A program made the position numbers and the translations under genes. The notes under the pieces were generated by a model. The model made no database searches and was not told the DNA's origin. It saw only the letters and a program-made list of their open reading frames with translations. Positions 34,805-47,982 of a DNA stretch of 64,000 nt are shown one piece after another (the stretch's first letter is position 1; each line of letters begins with the position of its first letter). Source of the stretch: Rhexocercosporidium sp. MPI-PUGE-AT-0058 (Eukaryota > Ascomycota > Leotiomycetes > Helotiales); assembly GCA_020746875.1 (NCBI GenBank), contig JAGTJL010000020.1, positions 868,001 through 932,000 on the forward strand, in the 5' to 3' direction.

Positions 34805-37271
34805 ATGTGTCCAGCCGAGTCTGCCAACATCCTCCTCTTTCTAGAGCCTCCACGGCCATATCGCTCAACCAGCTTCCGTGAGCCAGCTGGTGCGAAAATT
34901 GCAAGACCTGAAAAAAAGCATTCACTTGAATCTGGGTTTCCTCGAGTCCGCCCCATTCGGCCAAATTCGCCAACAGCGGTATATTTTCGATATATGAAAC
35001 GACGATATCCAGAACTTGTCACAATCCGGCCCACACTGCTACAAGATTACCCTGCACATATAATTCACTTCGGACGGAAGCCATTAATGATCGAGGAAGG
35101 TTCTGCTGGCATCAAGAAGCCATTTAGCTTTGATGATCCGCAGTTCGCTTACAAGCACGGCGCGCTATTCACTGTCAACATCTACCTCGAAGGCAAGAAG
35201 CATCGGGTAACATACTTTCCTCCCATCAGACAACCCAAACCCCAAAAACACCACCTCACAAGAGCTTTGGTCTACAAACTCGAGAATATGGCCTCCAATG
35301 TTGATTTCGAGCTCGCAGCTCGCAGTCACAGTGATGGCTCATTACCATTGCGTATTCTAGGTCCTGATGAAAAGCGTACCTCCCTCCACAAATTGATGCT
35401 CGCGCAACACGAGAACGCCATTGATAGCAGCGAGGATGAGGACGATGACGACGAGGGCGGTATTCCTGCCTGGATTTCCATGCGCCGCTCACTCTATCCA
35501 AAGAGGATGGTGCCTACCGACCAGGAAGCAACGGGACCATCATCTGCTTGTGTTACTGCTGGTCCATCTCGTCGCAACAGTGCAAGCATCCGCGCCGATT
35601 ACAACAATAACGACAACGCGCAAGGTGAGCGCCTACCTCCAAGATGCACTGTGTCTTTCTGTTGACCTCAATTCAGATACCGTTGAGGGAGGCAGTGAGA
35701 GTAGCAGAGACCGAGACGTACCTACACCAGCCGAAACCGAAACCGAACTCCAACTATCCTCATACCAAGAGGACGAGAGCCCATCACCCCCAAAGTACAC
35801 TGTCGGTGCCAGTACATGGGATGCCCTCAAATCCGACGAACCTGGCTCCTACGACTACGTTGAGTACTATTCGGGAAGCTGCAAGGTGATGCGAGGAGGC
35901 TTTGTCCATGCCAAAGAGAACATCCGTCCTAAAGTCCTCTCTGAACCTTTTAGAACCTTCCCTCCTCTTTCGAACCGCGGCTACATGCTTACATCCACCG
36001 GTCACGATCCAAAGTTCGTACACAGAGCAGAGCCAGCACATTCCACGTTCATCCCTCGAAGCTATATCAAGGCCATACTTCTCAACTCCAAGCCAGCAGC
36101 GATGCCAAAACCACCAGCCGTGCCTTTGCCTGCCAAAGGTCCCAATGCTGAAGACCAATGGGTTGATTCAGATGGGGCGATATCAGAAGCCAGCAGTACG
36201 GGAGGTATCAGACAATACTACTCAACATGTACCGTCTTCGCGCTCTGCCGAAAGTGTGGCAAGCATCATATACCCCCTGGATCGTTTCTATCCCTGTGGA
36301 AGCGAGACACATGCGGCTCTTACCTTCCTGACTGGTTTCCCGCCGAGGACTTCGAGTACCCATGGCAAGCCTATACCGACCTGATCAATGAGATCCATAG
36401 ATTGGAGAGCCTGGAGAGAGGTTACACCTCGCTGCCGAAGATGTGGGATAAGGTTCACCATGATGAGCATCCGGTTTGGAAGGCACTTGGCCACAGAGGT
36501 GGTGGGTGGTGGCGATGCAGAACTGGTCCTAATGCGCCTCAAGCTGAGCGAAAGTGTCATCAATGCCATGTCGTTCACCCTCCAGAGATCCTGCATCCCA
36601 ATATCGAAACCATGGATTCGGCGATGAGAAGTTTGGGAAAATTGCGCAACCTCGTTAGATCCTATATGAACCGAGTTGGTCAGAAAGGTATGTTGACCAC
36701 AAGCCGGCGGAGCTAAGCACTATGGGTTTCAAGTTTGTCTTAAGCAGACAATTCAATTAATTGTGTCGGAAATCTTACTTACTATTTCACAGACAAGGCC
36801 ATCTCTCTGGAGATGATTCGAGCTACCATGCAATCTCATACATCCCTCCTCCCATCAGATCTTCGCACGCTTGGAATCGGATGGGACGGCCACAACAAGA
36901 AAGAAAATGAGGAAGAGAGGGAGGAACAACCACCAATGACGGAAGAGAGAATGGTCCTCGAAGCCATGTGGAACCACCATGGCCCGATCTCAACACTCGA
37001 CATTCCCTTCCAACCCACCTTTGGCTTTGCCATTGCTGGTGATGCTGACGAGGAGAATCCTGAGGATGATGAGGAGAATGATGAGGATGAGAACGGCTTG
37101 GCGATGAAAACAACCACTCGTCGTCGTCCTCGACCTCTTTTTCTCCATCGACAGACCAGTAGCCTCGGCTCCAACTTCTTTGCTTCGCTTCTCAGTCCCA
37201 AGTCTCCCTTGCCGCCAGCATCTCCCGGAATCCCAGAGGAAGAAAATGAGGTCTCGCAGAGTGCGAAGTGA
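34805..37271 (+). CDS. hypothetical protein with two Cys-pair motifs, 769 aa
   Basis: Three exons: 34805-35624, 35677-36687 and 36793-37271. All splice junctions are canonical and the frame continues through both introns (52 and 105 bases). I do not recognise the family. The N-terminal about 180 residues look folded and basic (YFRYMKRRYPELVTIRPTLL). An acidic run follows (SSEDEDDDDEGG). The middle part has CRKCGKHH and, about 95 residues on, RKCHQCHVVHPP, two CxxC pairs that could share a zinc ion. The C-terminus is acidic, then Arg/Ser/Pro-rich. Helical segments near MDSAMRSLGKLRNLVRSYMN could be a protein contact. A nuclear or ribosome-linked role is possible but unsupported. Confidence 0.8.
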
Positions 37272-38568
37272 TCGGGGTCTCGTTCTACTTTACAGAGGGT
37301 GATCTGCGTTCCATTATCATGCTGGCGAGTGTTCCAAGGAAGTGGGCGAATGCTTACGATACACTTTTCTCACTCTCTCTTTTCTTCAAGACTGGCTACC
37401 AAAATCTCGACTCGGGAGTTCATTGAGCTCAAGGACTGTTGGCATTTTTTGCGTTACAGCAAGGTTTCCTTTTTATGACTGCACGATTACACGAAAATAC
37501 CCAACTGCCTGCACACTGTGGATGATAGGCTGGAGTTCTTTGTTTCACAGCGCAATGCGCTCTCTTCGAGGGGGTCTCTTGCTTCGAAACATGCGAATAA
37601 ATAGACAAAAAGTAAATTGAGATTTGCAAAAATAAGAGGTCTAGAATATGATTCGAAAAGATGAGTTACTTTAGGAGAACATTGTGACAAAGAGCTCATT
37701 CAACCGTATTGAACTCCTTAGTTAGGTCCTTTATACATGATCTAGTACTGCCCATAAACCCTCAGGCGAGTGTCTTGACTAAGTAAGATCTTACGTTCAT
37801 TTTGTGAACGAAGCCGTTCATCTTCCTCCCTCTACCCCATATCCCATGCACCTACTGAGTATCCAAGTAGAATATTGTTGCGATCACCATAAGTCCAAGT
37901 CCAAGTCCAAATCTACGACATTATTGCTTGTATAATTGCGTTTGGGAAGGTCCAGATCCTTATCCCTTTTTCAAGCCTTTAAACTCAATCTGGGTCATCC
38001 CCGTGTGGGGGTTGGATCGCCATATCGCCAAGCAGCAAGCGCTGGGGGCGCTGTCAGCGACTGCGAGTCGTCTGGCCGCCTTGTTCGATCGACCCGTGGC
38101 TTCCTGTGGCTTGCACGAGGACGGCTGGGCTGAGTTCTTATCGTATCATCTGTCTCCCCGCTCCATCTTGTCTCATCTCATGTCTGCTTCTTGTATATCT
38201 AGAATTCGGGAGACTTGAGTTGAAATTCTTCTCTTCTGTAATTTTCTGAGGGTATCTCTGCTTTGGTTCTTTGCTGTCCCTCGTATTGAAGAGTGGAGCT
38301 GATTATTCACGACATCCCACCCAGCTGCATCCGCCCTAGTTCTACCTTACGGTATCCCCTCCCTTCAGAATCAGGGCACGTTTTCAGCCTTTCGAAATAT
38401 TGCTTCAGTTGTACTGAGTCAACGTCGAGACTTTGCAATACACCTGCTATTCCAGGAAATCCAATCGCTTCGAGTCGGACTGAGCTGGGTTGAGGTAGAA
38501 GATCCAATCAAGCCTCGGCAAGTCGCGCAATTCGAGATGTTCAGTCCATCCCATCCGCAATAACAATC
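37272..38568. other. 1.3 kb intergenic upstream of the TOK1-type gene
   Basis: Holds the 3' flank of the 769-residue gene and the promoter and probable long 5' UTR of the K+ channel gene. An AAGTCC x3 repeat lies at 37891-37908. No gene was recognised. Confidence 0.55.
37891..37908. repeat. AAGTCC x3 short tandem repeat
   Basis: Three exact copies of the hexamer AAGTCC in the upstream region of the K+ channel gene. Simple repeat. Confidence 0.6.
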
Positions 38569-41560
38569 ATGGCGGCAGGCTCCTCAGAACCTAAACCAAA
38601 TGGCGTCGTGGGGAATGGAAATACAACAAAGAACGAGACTTCTACTCCAGAGACAATCGACACGATCTTAACCTTCGGGAAGTTCAAGCTCAGAGGGAAG
38701 ACGGATGACTTGCCACAGAAATGGTGGTTCGCCTCGACCGCAATCCCGCTTCTGGCAGCAACTATTGGACCTCTTGCTAATGTTCTCTCGATCGCTGCTC
38801 TGGTGACGAAATGGAGGGTTAAGCTTCCGGATAATGGACAATTGCCTGGGGGGCTTGATGCTTTGGGTAGGAATATCCCGGATCCTGAGTGGTATGTCGT
38901 TCTTACTCCAAGCTATACATCTAGGAACTAACGAGTGGCCTTTCAGGGAGATCATTTTGAATGCTATTTCACTTGGGTGTGGGTTCTTTGGCAACTTTTG
39001 TCTGCTACTAAATTTTACGCAGAGGATTAGGTATATCATTGTCCTGCCTGCTACAATCATCTCATGGTACTTTGCAACTGGCATTGTAAGTATCCTTTCC
39101 TCGAGGTAATAGGCAAATTTTCACATAAATTCTAGCTTATTGCCATCACGGTTGCTATGAATCAATATGTCCCACCAGTTCGGCCTGGAGAAACTTATTC
39201 TCAAGGATTCTGGCATGCCATCATCGCAGCAATCCTCTATTTAATAGGATCCATGATATTGATGATCAACATGCTTGGCTACTTCCTTGGTCACTACCCA
39301 CAGCACTTCGACCTAGATGACGATCAAAGGACGCTCATTCTCCAGACGATGATGTTCTTCTTCTGGCTAGCCGGCGGTGCGGCTGTCTTCTCTAAACTCT
39401 GTGGTATTTCGTACGCGGATGCTCTGTACTTTTGCGATGTCACAGTCCTCACTGTGGGATTTGGAGACGTAGTAGCTAACACTGATGCGAGCCGAGGACT
39501 GGTGTTCCCATATTCTGTCATTGGAATCATCTTCCTTGGTCTTATGATCAACAGTATCCGGAAATTCGCATCTGGGATATCCAAAGATAACGTCATCAAG
39601 AAGCACACGCTCAACGAGCGAGCACGAACCTTCAGCCGGACAGTGACGAGTGAGAAGGAACTACGAGATCGACTAGGTCTGCCACCAAAGCGGGAGATCA
39701 ATGACTTCCAACGTCAACCTAGATTACTGTCGAACCTCGAGCCAGTTCGAAGGACCTCGCTTGATCAGTACGGCCATTTTGACGTTCAAGGCCGTAACAT
39801 CACTTTCAAAGAGCACAAGTCCAAAGCCCCAGTTCAAGGCGGTGGTCGCGGCGGTGCCGGAAGGAACCACAAACCCAAACCACCTCTGAGTCGCGATGCC
39901 AAAATGCGGCAAAGAACAGCTGGCAAGGAACCTCATGTGAAGCGAGCCAAGCGTCGAGAGAAGCTCATCCTACTCAAAGAGGAGAAAGACAGATTCGATG
40001 CCATGCGAGACATACAAGCACACACGAACCGCTTCAAACAGTATTACTCTCTTGCATGGAGTGTCTTCGCCTTTGGGATCCTGTGGTGTGTCGGTGCGCT
40101 TGGCTTCATGTATGCTGAGAGGAGGATTCAGAACCTGTCTTATTTCGACGCTTTGTATTTCTGCTATGTCTCGCTGCTGACTATTGGGTATGGAGACTTC
40201 AGTCCGCGTTCAAATGCCGGCAAGCCGCTTTTCATTATCTGGTCGCTTGTTGCTGTGCCCACAATGACGATTCTCGTTTCCGATATGGGGAATACTGTCG
40301 TCTCGGCTATTAATCGTGGGACATTCACGTTGGCAGATTGGACGGTGTTGCCTAAAGAAGGCGTGTGGCATGATTTTGTGCTCAAACACCCAAAACTAGA
40401 AGGCTGGCTCGAACAACGCACCAAGAAGCTTGAAGCGAAGAAACGACTCGAGGAGGGCTTTACTGTACAAAGCCCAGACGAAGAAGAAGGTACCACAAGC
40501 AACAACGCCGAAGAAGACATCGTGAAAACGCCCACGCTTGAGAAACTCGCCGAGGAGACACCGGCAGTGACGGAGCATGATCTAGCCAGGAAATTGGCTA
40601 TTGCTATCAAGCGGACTGCGAACGATCTGCGGCTGGAGATGCCGAAGAAGTATTCGTATGAGGAGTGGGTGGAGTTCACGAGGTTGATACGTTTTAGTCA
40701 TACGAAGAGGCCGGGGGATATTGATGAGGAGGAGGAGGTGGATGAGGAGGACGGGGGGCTGATTGAGTGGGATTGGATTGGTGAGGATAGTCCTATGTTG
40801 GCGGATGTGGGTGAGAGTGAGTGGATTCTAGATCGGCTTTGTGAGAGTCTGAATAGGTATACGAGGAAGCAGGCGCGGGATGTAAGGACCCTCTTCCCAC
40901 ATATCCTTATCTACCCATACTTTGCAATCACCTCCTTTCCTGGAGCTTGGTTTTGGTTGGTGATAGGATGCGAGAACTGATGGTTGATAGACTAAGCGCC
41001 ATAACCTCGAGCATGACCAAGCTTTCACCATTCACTCTGCAGAACACCTCCAACGAACAAGTGAATCAAGCCGGAAACGACAAGCGATGCATCATGATCA
41101 CCGTATTGAGACTTATCCTGCGCATCCGGGACCGAGGAGTCCGGGGGGACATTCGTATCAGCATCATGAGGGTGGGCTGAAGACGCCGGTGTTGAGTCGT
41201 GGGCCGAGTGGTGACGAGGTTGTGAGGATTGGGTATGGGAAGGGGAGAGGGGGAGTGTGGGCGGGGATAGCGATGGGGGTGGGTATGATCATGAGGGCGC
41301 CGGAGAGGGAAGTAGTGGAGGGAGTGGGATTACGGCTGTGGTTAGTAGGGAGGAGGAGAGGAAGAGGGATGGTCGAAACGAGAGTTCAAACGAGTAATAT
41401 TGAGGACGGAGGACGGGAGAAGTGTGGATTGTATCTTGGACGAGATCTAGGCGGTGTGATTTACGGCACATTATGGTGGACTGCCGTTATCTTGACTGTA
41501 TTGGCGGATATGGACGGGAAGGGAGGAGGATACCCAGGTGTTATGGAGTGGGATGGATAA
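38569..41560 (+). CDS. TOK1: outward-rectifying two-pore-domain K+ channel, TOK1 type
   Basis: Exons: 38569-38891, 38947-39085, 39136-40881 and 40991 onward. A plasma-membrane potassium channel of the fungal TOK family: about eight membrane helices and two pore loops with selectivity filters TVGFGD (about 39454-39472) and TIGYGD (about 40183-40200). A long basic cytosolic loop separates them. The C-terminal region is acidic, then Arg/His-rich. The last intron (40882-40990) has a GTAAGG donor and a CTGAT branch with GATAG acceptor. As written, the last exon stays open to 41560, but its composition changes at a run of five G (41249-41253). One extra G there would switch to a Gly/Ser/Glu-rich frame ending at 41397, so the real end is probably 41397. 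Confidence 0.88.
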
Positions 41561-42016
41561 CAGGCAGCGGAATATTGATTAAGAAACGGTATGTGGATGT
41601 ATGGTTATGATATCTTACTTTTACATATACTTTTGGATGGGTTTGGGCGTTGTGGTTAGGTTATGGGTGGTGAATACTGTATAGTTCAGTCTGTTTATTC
41701 ATGAATTTTAGAATTTGTGGCACGCATGCCGAATGCTCACTTGCCGTTGCTGAGTTATTTGAAAGCTAGGAAATAGCACCCAACCAATGTGAACTACGTG
41801 ATGTTTAGGAGATGATCAACAAGATAGGTTTCCTATGCCTTTTGTTGTACGGCAATATAGTTTAAGTAGCGAATCTGGTAGTCTTCGGCCAAACATCGAC
41901 ATAATTTGATAATTTTTCTTCAGCTAATTCGAACACCTACTTCACCCAGAACGCTCGGATGCCCTGACCAGCCAGATAAACGCCGTCGCCAAAATGCCAA
42001 ACAAGTCGCACACAGA
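41561..42016. other. convergent intergenic
   Basis: Shared 3' flank of the K+ channel gene (plus) and KRR1 (minus). AT-rich, no gene seen. If the channel really ends at 41397, this spacer starts there. Confidence 0.55.
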
Positions 42017-43129
<1,113 letters not shown>

Positions 43130-44898
43130 CTTGACGGTTGTGGTGGGGTTGTACAAGCTTGGAGCTTGGTGGTTCAAAAAAGTTTCGATATGAAGAATTT
43201 CCGCAGCGCAGCTCAGTTCTGGCTGCCGTAATTATCGCTACCACTAGTCCAAAGTTAGAGTAGTGGACGTCGACGGCCCTACTGTTTTTCCGATGTTTGG
43301 TTCACGCGACATGCAGCTGTACCTGAGCGAACTCTCCGCCCCTTTTCATCGTCCCAAATTAACCGAACATCATCTAATTAAGGACTCGGACCTCACGATT
43401 CCTAATTTCACTTACCAAATCCCAACCCCAAGGACGGACCCCCGATTGAAAGCTTCCTTGAAAGCTTCATCCAGTCACTCAACCTCATGTGGAAATCTGA
43501 CCTGAGCCTCTGATACGCCACCTCAGATCGCGTTTCTTGGATGTTCCTCGTCCGGACGCGCCTCACATGTGCCCACCCTCATCTCCTAACAATCTTGCTC
43601 GGATCTCAGGGGTAAGACATTCATTAAGCTACACTGGTCGCGATGTGGCTTCGTATTTCTTGCGTAACTTTCAGCCCTGCCTACCCCTGGTGGCTTGATT
43701 GTTTATCAGGACAATCAGTGACTGCCGATTGATGGGACGAGGGATATTGCTCCACCGTTTCCCCTGCTTGCCCTTGTCAGATCTTTTCACATCCCATCAC
43801 CGGCCGTCCCAACTTTTATCCCCCGGCGCGGATCATCAAATCCGGTTCCGCGTCTCCTATCACCTTGATCGGGGCGCGAGGCCGTTTTTATGAATACGCT
43901 AAGAGAACCTTCGTAGCCTGTTTGGACCGTTGTGCTTCCTTCTCCTTTTGACAACGGGTCTTGTCTCTGTTGCCAACTTGCCATGAGAAAGAAACGCTTC
44001 CAGTCCGTGGAAGCAAAGAACTTTCTTCGTTCTTTATCTCGGGGAGTACAAGACATGAAGCAGCCAGGTTTGTGCATTAGATATCAATCCGGGCTGGGAA
44101 GGAAGGCAAACAATCGCGTCGATGCGAGCAATCTTTGAGAAACGGACTGTAGATGAATCCAAACAAAACATTGAATTCAACCACGGCGCCATAATCAATG
44201 CCCCATTTACCCGGACCTCTAATTATCCTCATCTCAACTGCATTCTTCATGCAGCAATCATGAGTGAGCATTCCATTGGGTCTTGAACAAAGAATTGTGC
44301 ATATTGAGCGCTGCGCTTTTTATAGATCTGCAATCCATAACTTATCGTACATAGCGCGAGGATAAGGGGGCGGCCCCATGTCCCAAGACCAGCGAGCAAC
44401 AAACCCAGTCCTTTGCAGTCCGCAACTTCTTCACTCTTCCACTTGCTTGCATCCTTTCTTCCTCGATGACATTGTAATATTCATCCACCACACTCGCTGA
44501 CTTCTTGTACACCTCACCTCTTCCGATATCCCATCGAGTCACTCGTTTGAGCGCGTTAGAAAAAGTCTACTTCTTTTTTGGCCCTTCGAATAATACTTCA
44601 CACACCCTTTTCCTGGCCTCCTTACTACGATTAATAGAACGAACGAATCCCTTTTCATCACGGCAGAGCTTTGAAGAACCTGGCTCATTTCACGAGACAT
44701 TTCACAGTCACAATCCCCTCATACACCTTCGCGTTCCCTCACGGACGCGATTTAATAACCACCCTTCCAACCGCAACCACGGCTTCTACACTTGCTCCAT
44801 ACCGGGCCTCGCCCATCCTTCATCCATCTTCGAGAGAGCAGGTCCGCGACCTGCCTTCATTCAACACGGCACACTCAGCAGATGATGGCAGGCATTCA
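43130..44898. other. 1.77 kb upstream region between KRR1 and the AreB-type gene
   Basis: Contains the KRR1 promoter on the left and a long, C/T-rich upstream region of the GATA-factor gene on the right. The frame of its first exon stays open upstream to about 44671 but has no ATG there. An acceptor-like site (GAGAGCAG, ending 44841) is followed by in-frame codons (VRDLPSFN), so an extra 5' coding exon may lie in this stretch. No other gene was recognised. Confidence 0.5.
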
Positions 44899-46911
44899 AT
44901 GCCTTCTATAGACCCGATATCTCGACCATCTTCGACATCGACGGTCAATTCCTCCCTGCACCACAGCGCCTCGTTGCCTCAGCTACCTGGCTTGTCTGCT
45001 CTGGCATCTCTGGCATCGTCGTCGAACTCTCCACAAATGAGGTACGTTTGGAATTCCTCAACGTTGTGGAACAGTCTTGGGCATCGATCTTTTGAGCGAA
45101 TATTGGTTAGTGCTAGAAGCACCTTGAGCGACACGTCAGACATGGGGCGAATTCCAAATTGCTCAGGGAATTCCTCAGTCGCCGGTATTTTCAATGGATC
45201 TATTTAAGAGATCACCGACGATTGGAAGCCCGGGCGAGCTTCACGGAACACTGCAAGACTTCATCCCTTGAAGTCCGGGGATGGGGGCAGAAGAATGACG
45301 CATCTTGTGTACCAGGAGGGGCAATGGACGGAACATACTTTGGCACATCCTGCATGCAACTGCCGGGATCGATCTCCCCATACTTTTGTCTTCGGCGTTC
45401 TGGAGCTCGCAGGTAATCTTGGGCAGCAAGAAGCTAACATCAAAGGCAGGGCGTTCAACGTAGGACCAACTCCATTGAGCTATTCCTCTCCATCGGCGAC
45501 TTCGGGCGGCGGGCAGAGCAGTTCGCAGGTATGTTTGTTGTCTTTACTTATTTATTGTGTCTGCTGTTATCGTCACTCTATTACTCTATTACTTCGCAGC
45601 ACTGCATGGTTTTCTTCTCACATAAGGCTGTCTGTAAATTGCAAATGCAAAGCAAGTACCCTTGCCATCACACTATTGTATTTGCATTTGCTTTTGCCCT
45701 TTGTTGACCTCCCTTACCCTTTTCTTTTCTTTCCCTTTTCCCGCCGGCACCTTCCATTTCCATCCGCCCTTTATCGATTAAGGTTATTGCCCCTATCTGC
45801 CTTGGGCAAGGGCGGCCTGGCGCGGTCCTGATTGGCTCAGGCATCCCGCAAGGCTTCACTTTTTCCTCACCCCAATTTTCTCGCTCGATAAGCCCGTATC
45901 GCATCGATTCCTATCCTCGATAACAAAACCCCCCCAAACCTCAACATTCCCATCCTCATTCCGCGCTCCGATGGCCTCTTCTATGGTATCTAACGAGACC
46001 TCACAGCCACCTATCTGCGGAAATTGCGGAACCTCGACCACTCCTCTGTGGAGGCGCGATGAAGTTGGCTCTGTGCTGTGCAATGCCTGTGGCCTGTTTC
46101 TCAAACTGCATGGACGACCTCGGCCGATAAGCCTGAAGACAGATGTTATCAAGAGTCGCAACCGCGTCAAAAGTTCCGGGGCGGCACAAGGTGTAAAGAA
46201 GAAAGTATGCATTCGACCCTGGGCTACGATGTCTTGCAGCAGATCACAATTAACGCGTTGTCGCAGAATCCTTTCGACACCAATGGCCTCGAACAGGCGC
46301 GGTCGCAAGCCGGGACACCACCCCTAGGCTCTATGGGCCATCGTCGTACTTCTCAAAAATCTGCTAATGGACATTCCGATGGCTCGAATTCCCCAATCTC
46401 GAGAACGGGAACCCCCTCGATGTATGCGAACCACCTGCCACCATTCAACGGTCACCCACTCGAAGACCACTACAACCATCATTCCCCATCCCTGCCACCA
46501 ATGCACCTTCGTCAACCATCGCCAGGACGCTCCGCCTCCCCACTGAATGGAAATCATGGACTTGAAGTACCACAAACCTACGAGCAACTTATCGCCTCGA
46601 ACTCGTCACTGAAGACCCGTGTCAGCGAACTCGAAGTCATCAATGAGCTTTTCCGTGGAAGGGTTGCCCAACTCGAGCAGGATGAGAATAATGCGAGAAG
46701 GGGAGAGGAGATGCGACATAAGTCGGAGCAAGACCTCATGAGACGCTTGGAGGAGTCACAACGTAGGGAGAACCAGCTGAAGCACAGGCTTGACGATGTC
46801 GAGCAACAGCTCAGTGAGGTTCGTGACGGTGCCCCACGTGCGAAGAAAATGCGCGTTGCAGATATGGTTGGAGATCACAGCGAGTCCTCAACACCACAAT
46901 CGGTCACATAA
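44899..46911 (+). CDS. areB: GATA-type transcription factor, AreB/Asd-4 class, about 354 aa
   Basis: Exons 44899-45041, 45450-45528, 46007-46204 and 46267-46911. The single GATA zinc finger (C-x2-C-x17-C-x2-C, about residues 78-102; [18 protein letters not shown], then [19 protein letters not shown]) is followed by [12 protein letters not shown]. The C-terminus is a long coiled coil (about 244-325). Finger plus C-terminal zipper is the hallmark of AreB/Asd-4/Dal80-Gzf3 proteins, which oppose AreA in nitrogen metabolite control. Before the finger lies [20 protein letters not shown]. The first two introns are long (408 and 478 bases). A. nidulans areB is known to give several protein forms, and this layout fits. 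The start at 44899 is the first in-frame ATG and is uncertain. Confidence 0.9.
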
Positions 46912-47982
46912 GCTTCTCTTAATCTTAGGCAAAGGGATCTCATCGCTGAGATGACGGCGGCTTCTCTCTTCTTGCTTCTACGTCGATGATACCACCAATA
47001 ACGAATTTTTCTTTGCCCACCTCGCAAGCCCTGCTTGACCGAGGAACTGCTGGACATGCAAAGGTCCAGCAATGTACTACCACCAACCTCACTTTGCCTG
47101 GAGCCAGTTGCATGTTTTCTTTTCGCCAAAAAAAAATACCGACGGATGTCGTTAATGTCGGTCTAATTTCGCCCAGGTCTTGCAATATTACTATCTAGGC
47201 TTAAACCAGGACAGTGATAGCAGACCAGAGGCATGGTATCTTGGGAGGAGTGTGGGAGTAGATATTTGGATGGGGATAGGAAATGGGTGAAGGGGTGGGA
47301 AGAAATGGCAGGGCTGGCAGAAATGTCTTCCCATTGTGCTGCTCTTTGCATGCATCTCTGGCATGACACGAAAATAAAAGTTACATGATTGCATGACCCC
47401 TATCTTTCTCCCCTTTCACTCTGTTCACAACTCCGAGCAGAAATCCCTAGACAATTTCTCTGACTCTTAAACCCTTGCAGAAGACCAACGCAACGCTCCC
47501 CCAAGAAGATTCTGATAACGTGTAATCTAATCCGCAATCTACCCACAATCTACCCACAATCTCTAATCTATCAAATTCCCCTCACCACATGACTCGAAGA
47601 AAAATTATCTTATCTCTTTCCACTTTTACCCCACTTTCACTCCACCAGCCCCAGCCTTATCTCTCTATCGTTTTCTTATCCATTTGTTATCTCTCCTCTC
47701 CTCTATAGGCTCTGCCTTTCATTTGGATCGAGTTACAGCAGGTCCAATATGCCGTAGGAGTTTAGGCTGTTGCGGATATGGAATTGTTTGACTTGGAGTA
47801 AGTGGTTTGAGGGGTCAAGCTGAAAGGGGAAATTTGAGTAGACGAGCACTAACGCCCTGGTACAGTACTACCACGCTCACTATCATTCCACTCCTTAGTT
47901 TTGTCTCGCCTACGGAGGCCTGTATATTTCTATTCAGAAGATAAAAATCCTCAAAGTAAGGCTAGCTAGCCGGCTATGAAAT
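46912..47982. other. convergent intergenic, pyrimidine-rich
   Basis: 1.07 kb between the AreB-type gene (plus) and the hydrolase gene (minus). Rich in C/T runs, with a repeated CAATCTACCCA unit (about 47535-47562). No gene recognised. Confidence 0.6.
47535..47562. repeat. CAATCTACCCA short tandem repeat
   Basis: Two full copies and part of a third copy of an 11-base unit in the convergent spacer. Simple repeat. Confidence 0.55.

Noticed and set aside
40882..40980. In-frame read-through ending of the TOK1-type channel at 40980
   Set aside because: A GTAAGG donor at 40882 and a CTGAT branch with GATAG acceptor (40990) lead to a longer polar tail that fits a channel C-terminus better.
43263..43505. 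80-residue frame upstream of the AreB-type gene
   Set aside because: Short, no motif and no visible splice link to the downstream exons.
45042..45449. Open frames inside the first intron of the AreB-type gene
   Set aside because: They do not link the N-terminal exon to the zinc finger in frame, and splicing from AG|GTACGT to GGCAG|GGCG restores a natural sequence.
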